A stretch of DNA of 32,551 nucleotides. It comes from Rhodospirillales bacterium CG15_BIG_FIL_POST_REV_8_21_14_020_66_15 (lineage in GTDB: Bacteria > Pseudomonadota > Alphaproteobacteria > Rhodospirillales > Casp-alpha2). The stretch is from the NCBI GenBank assembly GCA_002781745.1, contig PFFW01000043.1, positions 1 to 32,551 of the forward strand, written 5' to 3'. Made by a program: the position numbers and the translations under genes. This document shows positions 32,403-32,551 of this stretch, in pieces. The notes below the pieces were generated by a model. The model had not been told where the DNA came from and did no database searches. It worked only from the letters and a program-made list of their open reading frames with translations. Position 1 is the stretch's first letter, and each line of letters starts with the position of its first letter.

Positions 32403-32551
32403 TCAAGCGATCGCGTCGTCCATGCGCACGGGCGCGCCGTGCGCCAGCATATGCGCCTTGGCCTGCTGAATGGAATAGGTGCCGAAGTGGAAGATCGAGG
32501 CCGCCAGCACGGCCGAGGCATGGCCCTTGACGATGCCGTCGACCAGATGGT
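32403..32551 (-). CDS. hisF: Imidazole glycerol phosphate synthase subunit HisF, C-terminal end (truncated by window)
   Basis: Only the last 48 codons are present, read leftward from the window edge to TGA at 32403. The text [20 protein letters not shown] followed by [13 protein letters not shown] is the conserved end of the HisF beta-barrel. HisF cyclises the imidazole ring in histidine synthesis with ammonia from HisH. It is followed directly by hisE and the HIT gene, so the three belong to one his transcription unit. Confidence 0.9.
   Translation of the reverse strand, partial: HLVDGIVKGHASAVLAASIFHFGTYSIQQAKAHMLAHGAPVRMDDAIA

Overview
The window is high-GC bacterial chromosome, most likely from an alphaproteobacterium of the Rhodospirillales type. 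This rests on recognised genes and their order (hrcA-grpE, dnaK-dnaJ, dapB, nth, rph-rdgB-hemW, rsmI-yraN, gshB, hisF-hisE-HIT), GC-ending codons and strong Shine-Dalgarno starts. No rRNA, tRNA or CRISPR array is visible. The species cannot be named from the sequence alone.

Layout. 1-1295 (+): the tail of an EI24/CysZ-like membrane protein, a bactofilin and a small lipoprotein. 1407-4738: nth and dapB on the minus strand, with a membrane class III cyclase and a DUF2244 membrane protein (+) between them. About 4800-8150 is an AT-rich accessory island. An IS1595-family element (about 5192-7365) with 20-bp inverted ends carries a transposase plus two minus-strand passenger genes. It appears to split an older AT-rich gene, whose halves lie at 7366-7671 and 5035-5190 and rejoin in frame as a protein of about 152 residues. 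8196-15666 (-): dnaJ, dnaK, grpE and hrcA, interrupted between dnaK and grpE by a KAP-type P-loop NTPase (+) and a small gene. 15897-18428 (+): rph, rdgB, hemW. 18463-19102 (-): a VapBC toxin-antitoxin pair. 19360-20784 (-): an LpoA-like lipoprotein, divergent from rsmI-yraN-BON lipoprotein-sirB1 family-gshB-dienelactone hydrolase (+, to 25562). 25595-27364 (-): an orphan PAS histidine kinase. 27755-28384 (-): OmpW, under what looks like a textbook class II FNR promoter. 28618-30156 (+): comM. 30216-31512 (-): two exported proteins of unknown function. 31672-32551 (-): a HIT protein, hisE and the end of hisF.

How it fits together. Most of the window is housekeeping: protein folding (HrcA/GrpE/DnaK/DnaJ), RNA 3'-end processing, nucleotide-pool cleaning, heme trafficking, glutathione, lysine and histidine synthesis. 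From memory of related genomes, hrcA-grpE-dnaK-dnaJ-dapB-nth is a common collinear block. Here the whole chain runs on the minus strand and has been opened at three joints: by the KAP NTPase, by the IS-bearing island, and by the cyclase plus DUF2244 gene. The accessory content (IS cargo, KAP NTPase, VapBC) is where undescribed biology is most likely. The strongest regulatory signal is the FNR box placed at exactly -41.5 from the inferred ompW start.
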